Notes under the pieces: generated by a model
The model's input: the letters and a program-made list of their open reading frames with translations, nothing else
Told to the model about the DNA's origin: nothing
Databases searched by the model: none
Position numbers and translations under genes: made by a program
Source of the DNA: Circinella umbellata
Lineage: Eukaryota; Mucoromycota; Mucoromycetes; Mucorales; Lichtheimiaceae
DNA: 64,000 bases
Reading direction: 5' to 3'
NCBI GenBank assembly: GCA_025093555.1
Contig: JAIWNF010000013.1
Span: forward strand, 1-64,000
Shown: piece after piece, positions 42,371-55,469 of the stretch
Numbering within the stretch: the stretch's first letter is position 1
How the letters are laid out: the number at the start of each line of letters is the position of its first letter

Positions 42371-44843
42371 TATAAAGTGCACTCTTTTCTGTCCCAATGC
42401 CTAAAAACCATATTATCCACACACACACACACACATATATATATACTTTTATCCATCGTTTTTTCTTTCACATCTTTATCTCTTTTGTTTTAAGCTTTCC
42501 ACAGCTGTGTTTTTCTCTCTTTGTTTTTACACTTGTACATATATTTAATTACTCCCCTGTACACTCTATCGAAGTATTATCTTACAAAAACCTGTATTAT
42601 ATATCAAAAAATTGTCGCTTGTATAAAAAGGTTCAGCAATTATTCCGACTTTTATCTTAATAAAGTATTGTCACACTAATTTTGACCGCGGAAAACATTA
42701 TTATTCCAAACAGTTAGCGAACCAATGAGCTAAATACACTAGTATCATTTCTTTATTAATAATTCTTTTCCAGGATAAGCGGGGAATCATTGGATTCGGG
42801 TTATATAATTTAATTGGGGGGGAGGCATGAATGGGGAAAAACGAAAAGAAAAGCAATTAATTATTTATTGATGATGATATATAGCTTTTAAGATTACTTC
42901 CCGAATTTAGGCTATTGAGAACTTGGAGTGGGTTCACAAAAAAAAAGGTTTCAGAATCTTATTTAACCACCAATTATATAAGAACGCTTATTGTAAACGT
43001 TATATAAATTTGATCTATGAATAGTATCACCCCTTGTCTCTTCCTTGTGATGGCTTTTTTTAGGGGAAATGTCGAAAAGAAGAAAAAGCGTACCACCTTG
43101 GGAATTATTTTTTTTATTCTCGTATTATTAACAAATGGATTTCTATTAATATCCAGTTCCTGACAAAGCATTCAAAGATTGGTTTCAAGCTGAAAAAGAA
43201 AGCTAAACCAGGCATCTTTCGTAACTTTCAAGTAGGAATAACTTTGCGTCATTGGGTAACGAGATTTTGTGTTGCGCATGAATAAAGTTGCGCTAGTAAT
43301 TTTTGGGTTACATATCAATTTTTTTTTAAAAAAGATGGCTCATACCTTTGCAACTTATTTACCGGTTGATTGCACAAAAAACCTTCATTCTCATTGATAC
43401 AAACTTATTCCTGTTTGGCCAAATAGTTTGAAAAAAATCCTATATTGTGCTTGAACAACCAAATGAATTTATCATCAAAAGTGAATACGAAGGTATTTTA
43501 CGTGTCAATGAAAAAAAAAACGCGTTGTACCTAGGCAAAAAAAATTATAACAACTTTGCCCTATTTGCCAAAATTGGTTAACAGCCGAAAAAAAGTGATC
43601 CATATAATATGGTCGACTCAAGAAAATAAACTTGGTCCGTATTTTCTTTTCTATGATACAATCAATAATCAATTTTTTCTTGTGAGTTTATCGATAATCT
43701 GCTTATATAAGAATGAGTTGAATATGGAGCGTATAAGTGCATCGACAAGTTGACGCCATCTTTCCTAATCAGATAAGGTAAGGGCACAATACTAACTATA
43801 AAAAGTGCATCAATAGCAACATCTATCCTCTTTCTTTCCCTCTCATACATTGGATTTTTCCATCCTGTAATCTAAGTATGTATTCTTTTCTCATAACTGA
43901 TAGCTTCAATAATAGCATAAGCGTTTGGTCAAAGGTGTTAGAATTCGGTAGGGACGACAGTATGTACTAGGTCGATATGAACCAATCTTCCCAGTGATAT
44001 TTTTATTGAAGATAAATCATATATACTTGATTCTATTTACAACCATCATCCGTTATCCAAGACAAACTTGCATTTCAATGTAGCAGATTACATGGCATTC
44101 TTAGCAATATTTTTTGGCAATATGGCTTTTAGAACCATTGATGATGGCAGGATAATACTTTTATGTTAATAAACAACTAGAGTAAAGATATCGAATAAAG
44201 TATGCAGCCTAAATCGAATCAAAATTTGTTGTGGTGAGTTTTGAAAAAGAACCAAAAATAAAGACACACGTCCGATATTATCATTTGCATTAAACTATCA
44301 ATATAAGCAGTTGCAATAGTCGAGTAAATATGATCACCACACAGTGCCTGTAGTACAGTACAGAATAAAAAAAAATACAATATGATAATAAAAAGAAAAT
44401 TATAGCAATAATCTGAAAGAAACTGCAGGATGATTATAGCTCCATTATATTATTACTATGTTTCTTCTACAAAAAAAAATCAAAATGTATACGATATACA
44501 TTGTTGTAGTTATACGTAGATAATAAAAAAAACATGCCTTATATTTACTGACACAGTGCTTGCGTGCGCATCTATATATATACCGATGAACACAACCCCA
44601 CACCAGTATTGATGTATAAATATATATATATTAAAAAAGGTGAGCGTACATTATAACCCTCTCAATAGTCTAATAGATACTAATTATAATAGTAAAATGA
44701 AATTCAACAACGGGCGAATAAAATATATTGTAGTTTAAGGGTTGGTGAGTTGTGTAATGATAATGTGAAGTTTTGTCATATAGTATAAGATACTGACAGT
44801 GGTATAAATAATTATAAGAAATAAAAAGAATAATTACATTTAA
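42371..44843. other. Intergenic region between convergent genes
   Basis: About 2.5 kb between convergent phosphatase and lipase genes. It contains CA and TA repeats (42419-42446), a G run near 42819 and several A runs. No gene is supported. Confidence 0.55.
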
Positions 44844-47679
44844 TTAAATAACTGATTCATCATCTTCATCGCTATTGTAAGCATATGCTTGAGATTCGGC
44901 TTCTTGTGTAACTATCTCCCTGTCGCCTATAATTTCACGACGATCAGTAAATTGGGCAAGGAATTTTCGTCGACGGTTTTCCTCTTTATGCCATTCCTTC
45001 TCTTGTAGTAGTCCAGACCCATCAGGCATACTTGCACGACGCCCAGCTAAAAAGGTGATTTCGTCATTACTGCCTGAAGCATCGTCACTCATTGCCATTG
45101 TTGATGCTCGTTTTTGTTGTTGTAATGGTTTTTGATCCTGCTTGTTTTGTCTTCGTACAAGCCTCCTGCCCCGGTTGATAGCATTTTCTATTCTTAACCG
45201 ATTTGAAATCATGGAGATATTTGGCCATGTCCTTGCACGACCAACATCCATAGCATGCTTCATACGTTCTTCAGTTGGATTAGATACAATATGAATCCAA
45301 TCAAGCAAATTGGTTTTTGGCTTATTAATATAGTCAAAAGAAAAGTAAAATAGTTCAAAGTTAGGAATTTGTTATTATAATTTGTTTCTGAGTATAGCAT
45401 CTTTCCTTCCTCTCGTTGATTCAATATATATAAGACTTACCAAAATAGTGACACTGCCGTCAAACTTTTGAAGCCATATATAACTCCAATCTTGATCCAT
45501 GATTTTTGGTAATAAATCCAAATCTCGAAGTACTTTTAGCCATTTTGTCAAATCTAGTTTTAAAAATTGTTCAACAGCTGATGCGAGAAAACCTCCACGC
45601 CTGTACAATTATATATACAAACAACGAAGAAAAAGGCTATTAATATATTTGGTTATTGTATATTGAGTTTTTTTTTAAAAAAAACAACTTATATAAATTG
45701 CTTTACCATCCTTTACCCCATCGATGTGTGACAGGTCTTCCAGGACTTCCTTGATTTGCGTAAAAAAAGAGATGGATATGAGGGTTCACTTGAGAAACTA
45801 TAGTATAGTTGACACCAAAGCTGTTATATAATGTTTGAGTAGGAATATCTGTACGCAAGCTACCATCTTTGAACTTATGTCCGTAGTCGTATGGTATCAA
45901 GTGATTTGATCTTGGAGTCTTTTGAAGTAAGACCATGGGATTCAAGATCTATACAAGAGTGTATTTGTTTTGCTGTTTAGTGTTGTATTCAATGTAGGCC
46001 AAGTGATTTGTTGATATTACTTACCCCTGGAATAGCAGCCGATGCCATGATGGCACTCCAAATCACACAGTTTGGGGCAGTGATGTAGTTTAAAAGCTTT
46101 GGTGGTGAATGGGGATCATGTGGTACCACAGAAACGTTAAAAACACGCCCGGTTCGTTCATAGGCTTCTTTGAATGTAAGGGATCCACGACAGAACCACA
46201 GCGCTAAACGACACCAATGGTCGCTATCAAAAAATGCCCCAGTTGTAGCATAGCGGACAATATGAGCAACCAATGAGTCATGCACAAATTTGATCTTATT
46301 AGCCAGCTCAGGCACCAGTACTTGTCGTAATTCTTCGTCAGTTCGAGTACAAACAATAGCCCCCATCAATGCACCTGCCGAAGTGCCCGTGATAATTGGT
46401 GGTAGTAACCGGCGGTCCAAAAGTTCACGAATAACTCCTAGGTGATAATAGCCAAATCCTGCACCTCCAGATAGACAAAATGCAGTACGACCATAATTTT
46501 TCGAATATAATTTAAATCCTAAACGTTTATCTTCCAGAGAAATGTGCTTGTTTTTCGCCAATGCTTCAATAGATCGAGTTACTTTGATTTTATTTGAAGA
46601 AAATGGAAAATACAAAACAAGTTAGGTTTACTTTTCTGCTATTTACTTTTTCTTTTTCTCTTCGCCCCTCCCCTTTTTTTGATCACTTAAAAATGTGAAG
46701 TCTCTTTCTTTTTTTTCTCATCCATCTACCTTCATCAACATATTCTTCCACCAACTTTTTGGTACCAAGATATGTATTACTATATAATTTGGCATTTTCG
46801 ATACCGGCAAAGTTTTGTTTTAAGCACGCGTATAATACGTCCTTGAGATTTGTGGCCGCCTCAACGTCATGTTCTGCATTAGCACGGTAAAGTCTAAGGT
46901 GTCGAACGACTTTTTGGATAAGTCGATAGTCATAATATCCAAAAGGGGCTGACTCTTTCCAAGAATCTTTGCCCATATAATTATCTAATGCTTCGGCAGC
47001 TTGACACCATTCTTCATAAGATTCTGCGGCTCGTAATTTAGTCCGTAAACGACGACGTTTTCCTCGCCTAAATATTGGCAAAGACATTTTTTGATTCATT
47101 GAGCTACAGATATCGTTTTTTCAAATTCTGTCTTTGATATGTTCCCTTACCAACTAAATAAGCTTTCCCAGGCGCGCACTACTTGACGCAAACCGATATA
47201 AAGAACCAATTCAATCACAATAATAGTGCCTATACCAATCTATTAAATATCAATCTCTGCATTAATAGTCAAATATTAAAGAGTTTTTATATTTATGGTA
47301 AGGCAAAGCGCATATATACCATTAATGGGAATCGTAAAAGTGTATAGGATATTCCTTTTGGAGTACCAATTGTATCTTTGTCGCGAGAAAAAGAAGTTAC
47401 AGGCTTTTTTCTTCGACCCATTCGACGAGGTGTTGGTAACGGGCTTGCTATCGAAATATGTTCCGAGCCTGCTTCGGATCCACTGTAAGGATCTTGAGCA
47501 AGTGCGCGCGCAAGATCTTTAATATGATCCAGATTTATAAAATCTTGATCAAATTCCCTATTGACATGTCGACGATTTTCCTGTGTTGTTATGGTTGAAC
47601 TGTCAATGGAGGATGTTGAATCGTTTGAGTCCCGAGACAATCGTGCCATTGTAGTATGCTTACGATCTAAATCATCCAT
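44844..47679 (-). CDS. Patatin-like triacylglycerol lipase (Tgl4/5-type), 740 aa
   Basis: A lipid-droplet-type triacylglycerol lipase/acyltransferase. Seven exons join in frame: 47679-47320, 47239-47151, 47067-46730, 46581-46025, 45948-45707, 45600-45441 and 45320-44844. Order: disordered N-terminus; hydrophobic segment (IGTIIVIELVLYIGLRQVV); DUF3336 region (YEEWCQAAEALDNYMG, WKESAPFGYYDYRLI); patatin domain with oxyanion motif LSGGAGFGYYHLG, nucleophile elbow GTSAGA (Ser about 330) and DG dyad in KFKDGS (Asp about 476); FGVNYTIVSQVNPH; and RGGFLASAVEQ. The Ser/Asp catalytic dyad is complete, so it should be active. This arrangement matches the fungal Tgl3/4/5 and plant SDP1 family. The C-terminal 100 residues are charged. 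Divergent from the Rho GEF gene. Confidence 0.95.
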
Positions 47680-49556
47680 AACTGTTCGTCTGTATGTGAG
47701 TTGGTGTTGTTGAAGGAAAGGGGTATCTAATTAATTTATTACTAGTAGTTTGTTGAAAAAAATAAATAGAGAGAGAGAGAAAGAGAGAGAAAGAGAAAGA
47801 AGTTTATTTTATTGCTTTTTTTTTTCGGCGTCTTTTTATCGCATAAACGTGATTGTATGTTGTTGTGTGATCTCAATATGCTTTTCTGTTTATTACCCCA
47901 AGTTTTTCATGCCTGTTTTAAATTTTTATTAATGCAATTTTTTTTGTGCTCTAAAATTTTACTCTTTTTGTCTTTCACTTTCACATTCACTATATGATAA
48001 TTATATTAAGGATCTCCAGACAGCGGGTTCTACTTTTGATAGGGTCTACGATTTTAACTGCAATAACAAATATGGCTACGTAATTTATATTTCTTCCTCT
48101 TTTCTCTTCCTCTTTACCTCCTTTATTCTCAATTACAAGGAGCCAAAAAATAAATAAAAAAAAACGGGGTTAGGTTAATTTTTTCATGATTAACATCCGA
48201 TTTCCTAAAAAGCCCCAAAATTTGGCATGAGGTAACCATGATGAAAGTCTTTGTCCTACCACACTCCTAATTTTTTTTTTATTTTGCTCCAAACAATTTT
48301 GTTTTTCGTATATAAAAATGGATTGTCGTACGTATTTCATGCTTTTTTAAGTGTGTGATTTTTTTTTGTAAGTGGCGAAAAAAAAAGATTAAGAAAAACT
48401 TAAAACTGGGGAAGAATTTAGCCTTTTCAGTGTTAATTTTCTCCACGAATGACAGTGAATAATAAGCTTTTCTTTCCTTGGAATGGAATCATGTAACCAT
48501 TAGCAGCTAAAATGTATTACTATTGCCAAGATGATGATTTAGTTGCCATAACAACATAATAAATATAAATTTTGCGAATTTTGGTGATTAAATGATGTGT
48601 TATTTAGATTGTAATATTGGAAATGACGCTTTGACCACGAGGTATTTATAACTGTCAGCCATGTTGCCTGAACTAACTTGATTTGTTATACTAACGAATA
48701 TACCGAATAGAAACGACAATAAGCTGTTGCATGCTTTAAAACTCTTGATTGGTGTACTATGCATGATTTAGTTCTCCTCTCTCTCTCTTTGTCCAAAAAA
48801 AAAGAGGTTAAATGATATTTATAATAGCTTATTTTAGTTTGGGAGTATGTACTATTATCATTATTGATGAGATCTTGTTTGTTTGAAGGGAGATATTAAG
48901 CAGTAATTAGATCAAAAATTTGACGATTTCCTGAGTATAGAATCCCAGCAAAACATTTTCCTCGATTTTTTGAATAATAATGTATGCACATAATGATATG
49001 AATATACAAGACTGGACATAATTGGATGTAAACTTTCTGGTACTGTATTTTTAGACATGGGAGTGAGGAGCTGTAAAAGAAACGGAATTTTTAAAGATGG
49101 TGGTATATTTTTAAACATTATTGTCACGAGTATTGAATGTTTCTTTCTAAAAGTTGAAATAAATCAAAAATAAATCCAGAGCAGCCAGTTACAGACAACC
49201 GTTTCTAACGAAGTAGAAAGAAAGCTATAATTATTTTTTCCGTAAATGGATTGTCATTTCGGTGCTTTAATTTTTGTGTATAGTATTCTTGGACCCAGAA
49301 AAAAAGTACGAAAGTTTTATCTCTTTCAAAAAGAGTGGTATCAATGTACGATTAAAGAGAATATAAAAAAGTGAAAGAGAAAGAAAAAAAGAATTGATGG
49401 GATTGAACCGAATTTCAGTGAAAAAAAAGCATTCTATTTATGCTTCTTATTATTTAAAAACACTTCTTGATTTTTAATTAATTTTTTTTTTTTACAACAA
49501 ACAAAAGTTCATTTTTATATAGAAACATAAAACAAAGGTTCCATTGGTAACCGACA
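47680..49556. other. Divergent intergenic region, lipase and Rho GEF
   Basis: About 1.9 kb with a (GA)n tract at 47769-47801 close to the lipase start. No gene is supported. Confidence 0.55.
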
Positions 49557-49911
49557 ATGTCTGGTCAACAACAAGGAGCATACGGCCCTGGGGTCCCTTC
49601 AGGGCCCATGGGCGGTCTCGTACATACTGTTGATAACTATTTAAACGAAATGTCTTCGGCACAGTCCGGACACAACGTTGTGCCTCAACCGCGTGGGCAA
49701 TCACTTCAACATCGAACTGGTGGTAATGAATATTCTCATCAACCCAATGTATGTTATTTAAACTTTTAATTTTTTATATATTTTTCAGGAAAAGGAGAAT
49801 GAAAAGGGAAAGAGAAATTATGATTTGTTTTATAAAGTATATTAATTGTTGCCATTGTTTTTTCTTTCTTTCTAGAATTCACAATATGGATATTATGATT
49901 ATTATGGTGCC

Positions 49912-49946
<35 letters not shown>

Positions 49947-52900
49947 ACAACAGCAACAACAACAACAGTTTGTCATGGATAATAATAACAGGTACTCTGC
50001 CTCAGGAGTGGGAATATCCCACTATCAAAATGGCGCATATGGATCGAATGAATATCCCGGATATTCTTATGAAAATGCATACTCCCAGAATTACCAGCAG
50101 CAACCTCCTACTACACCAATGCCTAACCGCACTCCGAGCGCTAACTATGGTATGTCCTATCCACCTCAACGACTTGTAGATCCATCTGGACCTCCGCCAG
50201 CTCCATCACATTTTGGAAATGCCGGTGCATATTCACCGCCTGTAGCCGCGGCTCAACCTTATTCTTCACAGGATTATCAAAAGCGTGGCACGCCTCCAGG
50301 ATCCCCAGGAGCTCGCCAATCTTATCAGGCGTCAGCACCCGTACCTCCATCGCAACAACCTCCACCTCCCCCTGTTGGTTATACATCAGTAGGATATACA
50401 CAGCAGACCAGTTATTCGAGACCCTCTTCGCAAGACTTCGGTGGTAGTAGCAACAATAGTATGGGCGGAGCTTATCGTTCAGATACTACCACGACGGCAA
50501 CAACCACATCTTCTCATCGACGCACCCAGTCTTCATTGAAAAACACAATCATGACCATTGAAAGACCGAAATATGCAAGACCTTCAGCCATCGATACTTC
50601 ACAAACTGGGAATGATGATGAGGTTCCTTTCGTTGCCGTTTCTCCCATCTCAAGCGACGATGAGGATGAATATCCATTTAATGGCCCTAGTCCTGTTGTT
50701 ACGACAATAAAAAGCAATAACAATGATAGTTATAATAATATGAATATCAACCAAAAAAACAATGGTAGCCCTGTTATCGCTCCTGTTACGGTTACTCATA
50801 TTGGCACGACTTCGACTGACTTCTCATCACCAGGGTCTCCACCACCAACACGATTCGCAGTCGTGTCTCCTAGGAAGCAAGAAAGTGATTTCCACCATCA
50901 TTATCAACAGGAGGAGTTCAGTGAGGAGGTTGACTCGGGGACACAAGACGTACGACCACAAGCTGCCCAACGAGATTCGTCCATGTCACGTATATCAGTG
51001 GAAGCAAATGTGGACTATTCAATTATTTCAGAACTTTCCGAAGCTTTTAGAAGACGTATGAAACGTATTACCAATGTTCGTGAAGTCAATAGTTCTGCTG
51101 AGTATCCAGAATCATTTAGTGGACATGAAGCGATCGTAAGTTATTTTTTTCTCTCCGTTTATTCTCTAATATATACAAGTACTCATGAAATTATGTTTCA
51201 CAGGATTTGTTACAAGAAATTCTATCCAACAAAGGAATTCCAGATGGTTATTGTATTCTTATTGCTAATGCACTGATGAATTGTACTCCACCTTTGTTTC
51301 AACCTATTCGTCAGAATCACAAGTCTCGAATTACAAATGAAGTGTATGATTCTTCTGATAAGTTTTATACTTTTGATGAAGATGACACAGATGCTGATAT
51401 ACCTGTTGGTATACTTACTTCATTAACCAAATGTTATACGAATGGATGTGAACCAGGGCAGGGTGGATGTTATGCTCCCAGATGCCCAAATAATATGGCT
51501 GTTTTTGAGAGTGAAATTATGGTAAACCCATCGTTAACTTTTAAAAAACAAAATGTGATACTGAGAACGGTTTATGTGATTATCTAGCGTATTGATCTAT
51601 TTATTGTTGAAAAAAAAAAAAAAACTTACAGGTACATGCTAATCTCGCGCGACGCTCTTCTACCAAATCGAATGCATCTATCGATGATACAAAAGTAAGA
51701 AAAAAATATTTTCATGCCATAGTGGGACTAGTATTAATAAATTAACTTTTTTCATGTGATTTTTGAAACTCGATGTTCTACATAGTCTTTCCCTCATACG
51801 GCATGGGCTGAACGTGTACCTCGCGAATTATTGGAAACAACACCCAAAAAAGAGCGTGAACGACAGGAAGCTATTAATGAAATGATTTATTCAGAAGAAG
51901 TATACCGTGGTGATTTGGATATTTTACATGAAGTAAGTTATAAGATATAAGGAAAAAAACTTCAACAAATTAGTTATCTTACAGATGATTTTTCCCATAT
52001 TAGGTCATTGTGATGCCATTAATCAAATCCAATGTGATTGAAGAACCACGTTGCTCTCAATTTGTTAAAGAAGTTTTTTCAAATTACTATATGTTGCGGG
52101 AACTTAGCGATGCTCTTTACAAAGAACTTCTTGATCTTCAACGGCGGTACGAGCAAAAATGTGTTCCTCATATTGGTGATATTCTTGTCGACCATTTTAC
52201 CTACTTTTCTGAACCGTACACCACCTATACTCCGAATGTACCACTTGCTGAATACAAAATCAAGGTTGAACGTCAACGCAATTTGGAATTTAACCGTTTT
52301 ATGACAGAAGTCGAGGGTAATAGTCGAATGCGACGATTGGCTTTCCGTCACTTTTTGTTGAATCCGATGACACGTATGCAACGTTATCCTCTTTTACTCG
52401 AAGCTATAATCAAAAAGACTTCAGAAGATCATGATGATCGTAAGTACTTAACAACATGTAAAAAGCTTATTCAAGGTATTGCGTCACGGTCTGATTTGCA
52501 GACAGAAGGTGTTAAGCAACATGTGGAAATTTTGGAGATTAGTGATCAGCTTACTGCAAAGCAAGGGGAAAGCCATGAACTGGATCTCAAGGATAGCCAT
52601 CGCAAACTCTACTATCATGGTGACTTGAAACGACGCGCACAGACCATTGAAGTAACAGAAAAGGCAGATATTCATGCATTTGTATTTGATCATCTCTTTT
52701 TGATGACAAAGTATCGAAAGACAAATACAGGTGAAGAATATCGAATTTGGAAGCGACCTATTCAACTTCAGATGCTTTTCGTTCAGGGAGGCAATGATTA
52801 TACGAACTCATCAAGTTCATATACGTTGCAGGGGGCATCTGGATCTCCTGCTACTAGTGGAGCTGTACCCCTGACTTTGCAACATCTAGGCCAGCGAGAT

Positions 52901-54592
52901 GGCTGGTATCACTTTTTTTGTAATTCGATAGAAGAGCGAAACCGCTGGATCCAGGCAATTGAGGACGCTAAGGCTGCTTTAAATAAGAGACAAGGTGATG
53001 CTGTGTTTGAAATGCGTACTCTGGATGATACATCGTTCCGTTATTTTGGTTCGGCTTCAGTAGGTGGACAAGGTCGTATCAGCTGCTCAGTACCATTTGG
53101 TAAGCTTTTTACATTTCAAATTGTTTTATATTAAGTGTGGGGGGAAGACAAGAAAAAAATACTAACGCCCTAGTAAAAGTTTCGGTAAATGGTGAACAAA
53201 AGATAGTTATTGGTACAGATGTTGGTGTATACATTAAATCATTACAACAGGCTAATGATTTACGAAGAGTTTTGCCGTCCGAAAGTGTTACTCAAGTAGC
53301 TATGATGGAACGACAACATATATTGCTTGTATTAGCTGGTAAGTAGAGAAACTAACACATGACTAGGCGCAAAGACACATTTCATTAAATATTACACATT
53401 GAATTTTAGACAAGGTGTTGAAAGCCTATTCAATCGATGCATTGGATTCTCCAAAGGCAGGACGAGCACCCGATCGGTCCGGGCATGAAGTTGCTCAAAA
53501 TGTCAACTTTTTCCAAGTGGGTTATTGTAATGGGAAGGATCTGGTTGTATATAAGAAAAAAAAGAGTACAAGTAGTGTATTTGTTGCAATCGAACCCATT
53601 TGTGATTTACGTGATCCAAAGAGTGAAAAATTATTAACACAACGAACGGGATTATTTTCGAGTCGTGGATCAAGCCATTCGTGGTTTAAAACATATAAGG
53701 TATGTATATATATTACATGCATCTTTCTGTGATTGATAGGTTGAATGTGTTTGGTATTTAGTGTTTATGTTTTTATCTTTCAATATGTATACAAAGAAAC
53801 TAAATATATTTATATGTATACTTATATCTCGAATAGGAATTCTATGTTGGAGCTGAGGCAAGCAATATACACTTTTTGAAATCTAAAGTGAGTGTGGTTG
53901 TCGAAGCACGAGGTTTCGAAATTATTGACCCTGAGAATCTTGCTGTCGGAGGACGGAACATTCCAGATAGTGCAAACCCTGAATTCAATTTCATTCAACG
54001 TCATGCTGAGCCATTAAAACCATTGGCAATGTATCGTATTCAGGATAAGTTTTTGCTTTGCTACAACCGATTTGCCTTTTATGTTAATAATCGTAATGGC
54101 TCACTGGTTCAACGCGGTACCGGAAAGTAAGTGTATTAACTAGTTAGTCAGTTAGTAGTCGACAAAATATAGTTAGTTTGTTTTTTACTAACAGTATTAT
54201 ACATAATAGATCACTTTTGTGCGAATGGAATGGTACTCCAGATCATATTGTATATCAACATCCATATATCATTGCTGTAGATCAGCAATTTATCGAAATT
54301 CGACACGTGGATACGGTAAGATGATACAACATAACATAGCTCATAGATACTTTTTTCTTTTCAAAAGAGTAATAATAACTGAATATATAACATTCATTTT
54401 TAGGGTGAATTGGTACAAATCATTAGAGGCGATAACATGCGCTTAACACATTTTAATGGAGCTGGTGATATACCTATTATTCATGGATGTATGAGTCATT
54501 CTCAAAAACCTGATATGCAATATTTGTTCCATCTATGGTTAACAAATCAACATCTAACACAACGTACCAATAATTCATACCCACGCAGATAA
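49557..54592 (+). CDS. ROM2: Rho1 guanine nucleotide exchange factor, Rom2-like
   Basis: Activates Rho-type GTPases in polar growth and cell-wall integrity, at the cell cortex. Eleven exons join in frame: 49557-49748, 49876-51135, 51204-51521, 51632-51694, 51786-51932, 52004-53099, 53174-53338, 53410-53699, 53837-54126, 54210-54315 and 54404-54592 (1371 aa). Domain order matches Rom1/Rom2: long disordered Gln/Pro/Ser-rich N-terminus with a 19-residue polyQ, a DEP-like region (FSGHEAIDLLQEIL), the DH domain (INEMIYSEEVYRGDLDIL... FRHFLLNPMTRMQRYPLLLE), PH (RKLYYHGDLKRRAQ... IEERNRWIQAIEDAK) and a C-terminal CNH domain (CSVPF-VKVSVNGEQKIVIGTDVGVYI to RLTHFNGAGD). The RhoGAP gene follows about 0.9 kb downstream on the same strand. 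Confidence 0.95.
49909..49968 (+). repeat. CAG/CAA repeat encoding polyglutamine in Rho GEF
   Basis: A run of 19 Gln codons (mixed CAG and CAA) in exon 2 of the Rho GEF gene; likely length-variable between strains. Confidence 0.9.
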
Positions 54593-55469
54593 GAAACAAG
54601 AGAATTAAAGTGCAACCTTTATTTAATTTTTATTGTTACTTTTTATTATTATTTTTTATTATTATCATTCCTTTTCTTCTTTTCATTCTTTTTCTTTCAT
54701 CATCGAAACCTCCCCTTCCTTATTTACCTTTTGTATTCCTTTTTTTTTCTGTTTATAAAGAGAAAGAATTAAGTCAATGTAACTTTAAAAGTGTGCACAG
54801 ACATGATCTAAATGATATTTTTTGAATTAAGCAATACTACACGTGTTAGCGAAATATTAACCCTGCGTTTTAATAAAAAGGAGGGACGGTGTTGAAAAGA
54901 AATAAGAATAAGAAATATGATATGTTTTCCTTTTTTTTTTCTTTTTTTTATGAAGGGAAATCAGAAAGTGAATAACGAAGGAAAAGAAGAAAATTCTTTA
55001 CTGACAACTTCCACCACCCCCACCCTCCTCATTTTTGCTCCTCCAAGCGCAGTAAAACTATAAAAAAAATCGTGCATGAACATAATAATCAGGAACACAC
55101 CGACATTTACATTTTTTCACGATCCGCCCATATTTATAATGCTCTGCTAAAATAAATCTATAAGCAGAAGTTTATGAACCATGTACAACAGTAATATTGT
55201 GAGTGACCTTAATAATAATAATAATATATTCTTATTTGAAACACTAATTAAACTCTTTTTTTTTACTAAAACACTTTACTTTTTTTTTAATTGTCTAAGG
55301 ATTTTGTTTAAAGATCTATTTTTTTTTTTTTGCATAAGATTCTTCTTCTTCATATACACTTTCGCCTCCCCACTCCTTCTCACTTTTTTTTTTCCTCATC
55401 CGTGAATTTAAAACACTTTTCTCTTTCTTCTTCTTCCGCACTCCTTATTTCATTAAATTAATAACTGTG
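54593..55469. other. Spacer between Rho GEF and RhoGAP genes
   Basis: T-rich 3' UTR and promoter sequence, including pyrimidine-rich tracts before the RhoGAP start. No separate gene is seen. Confidence 0.6.
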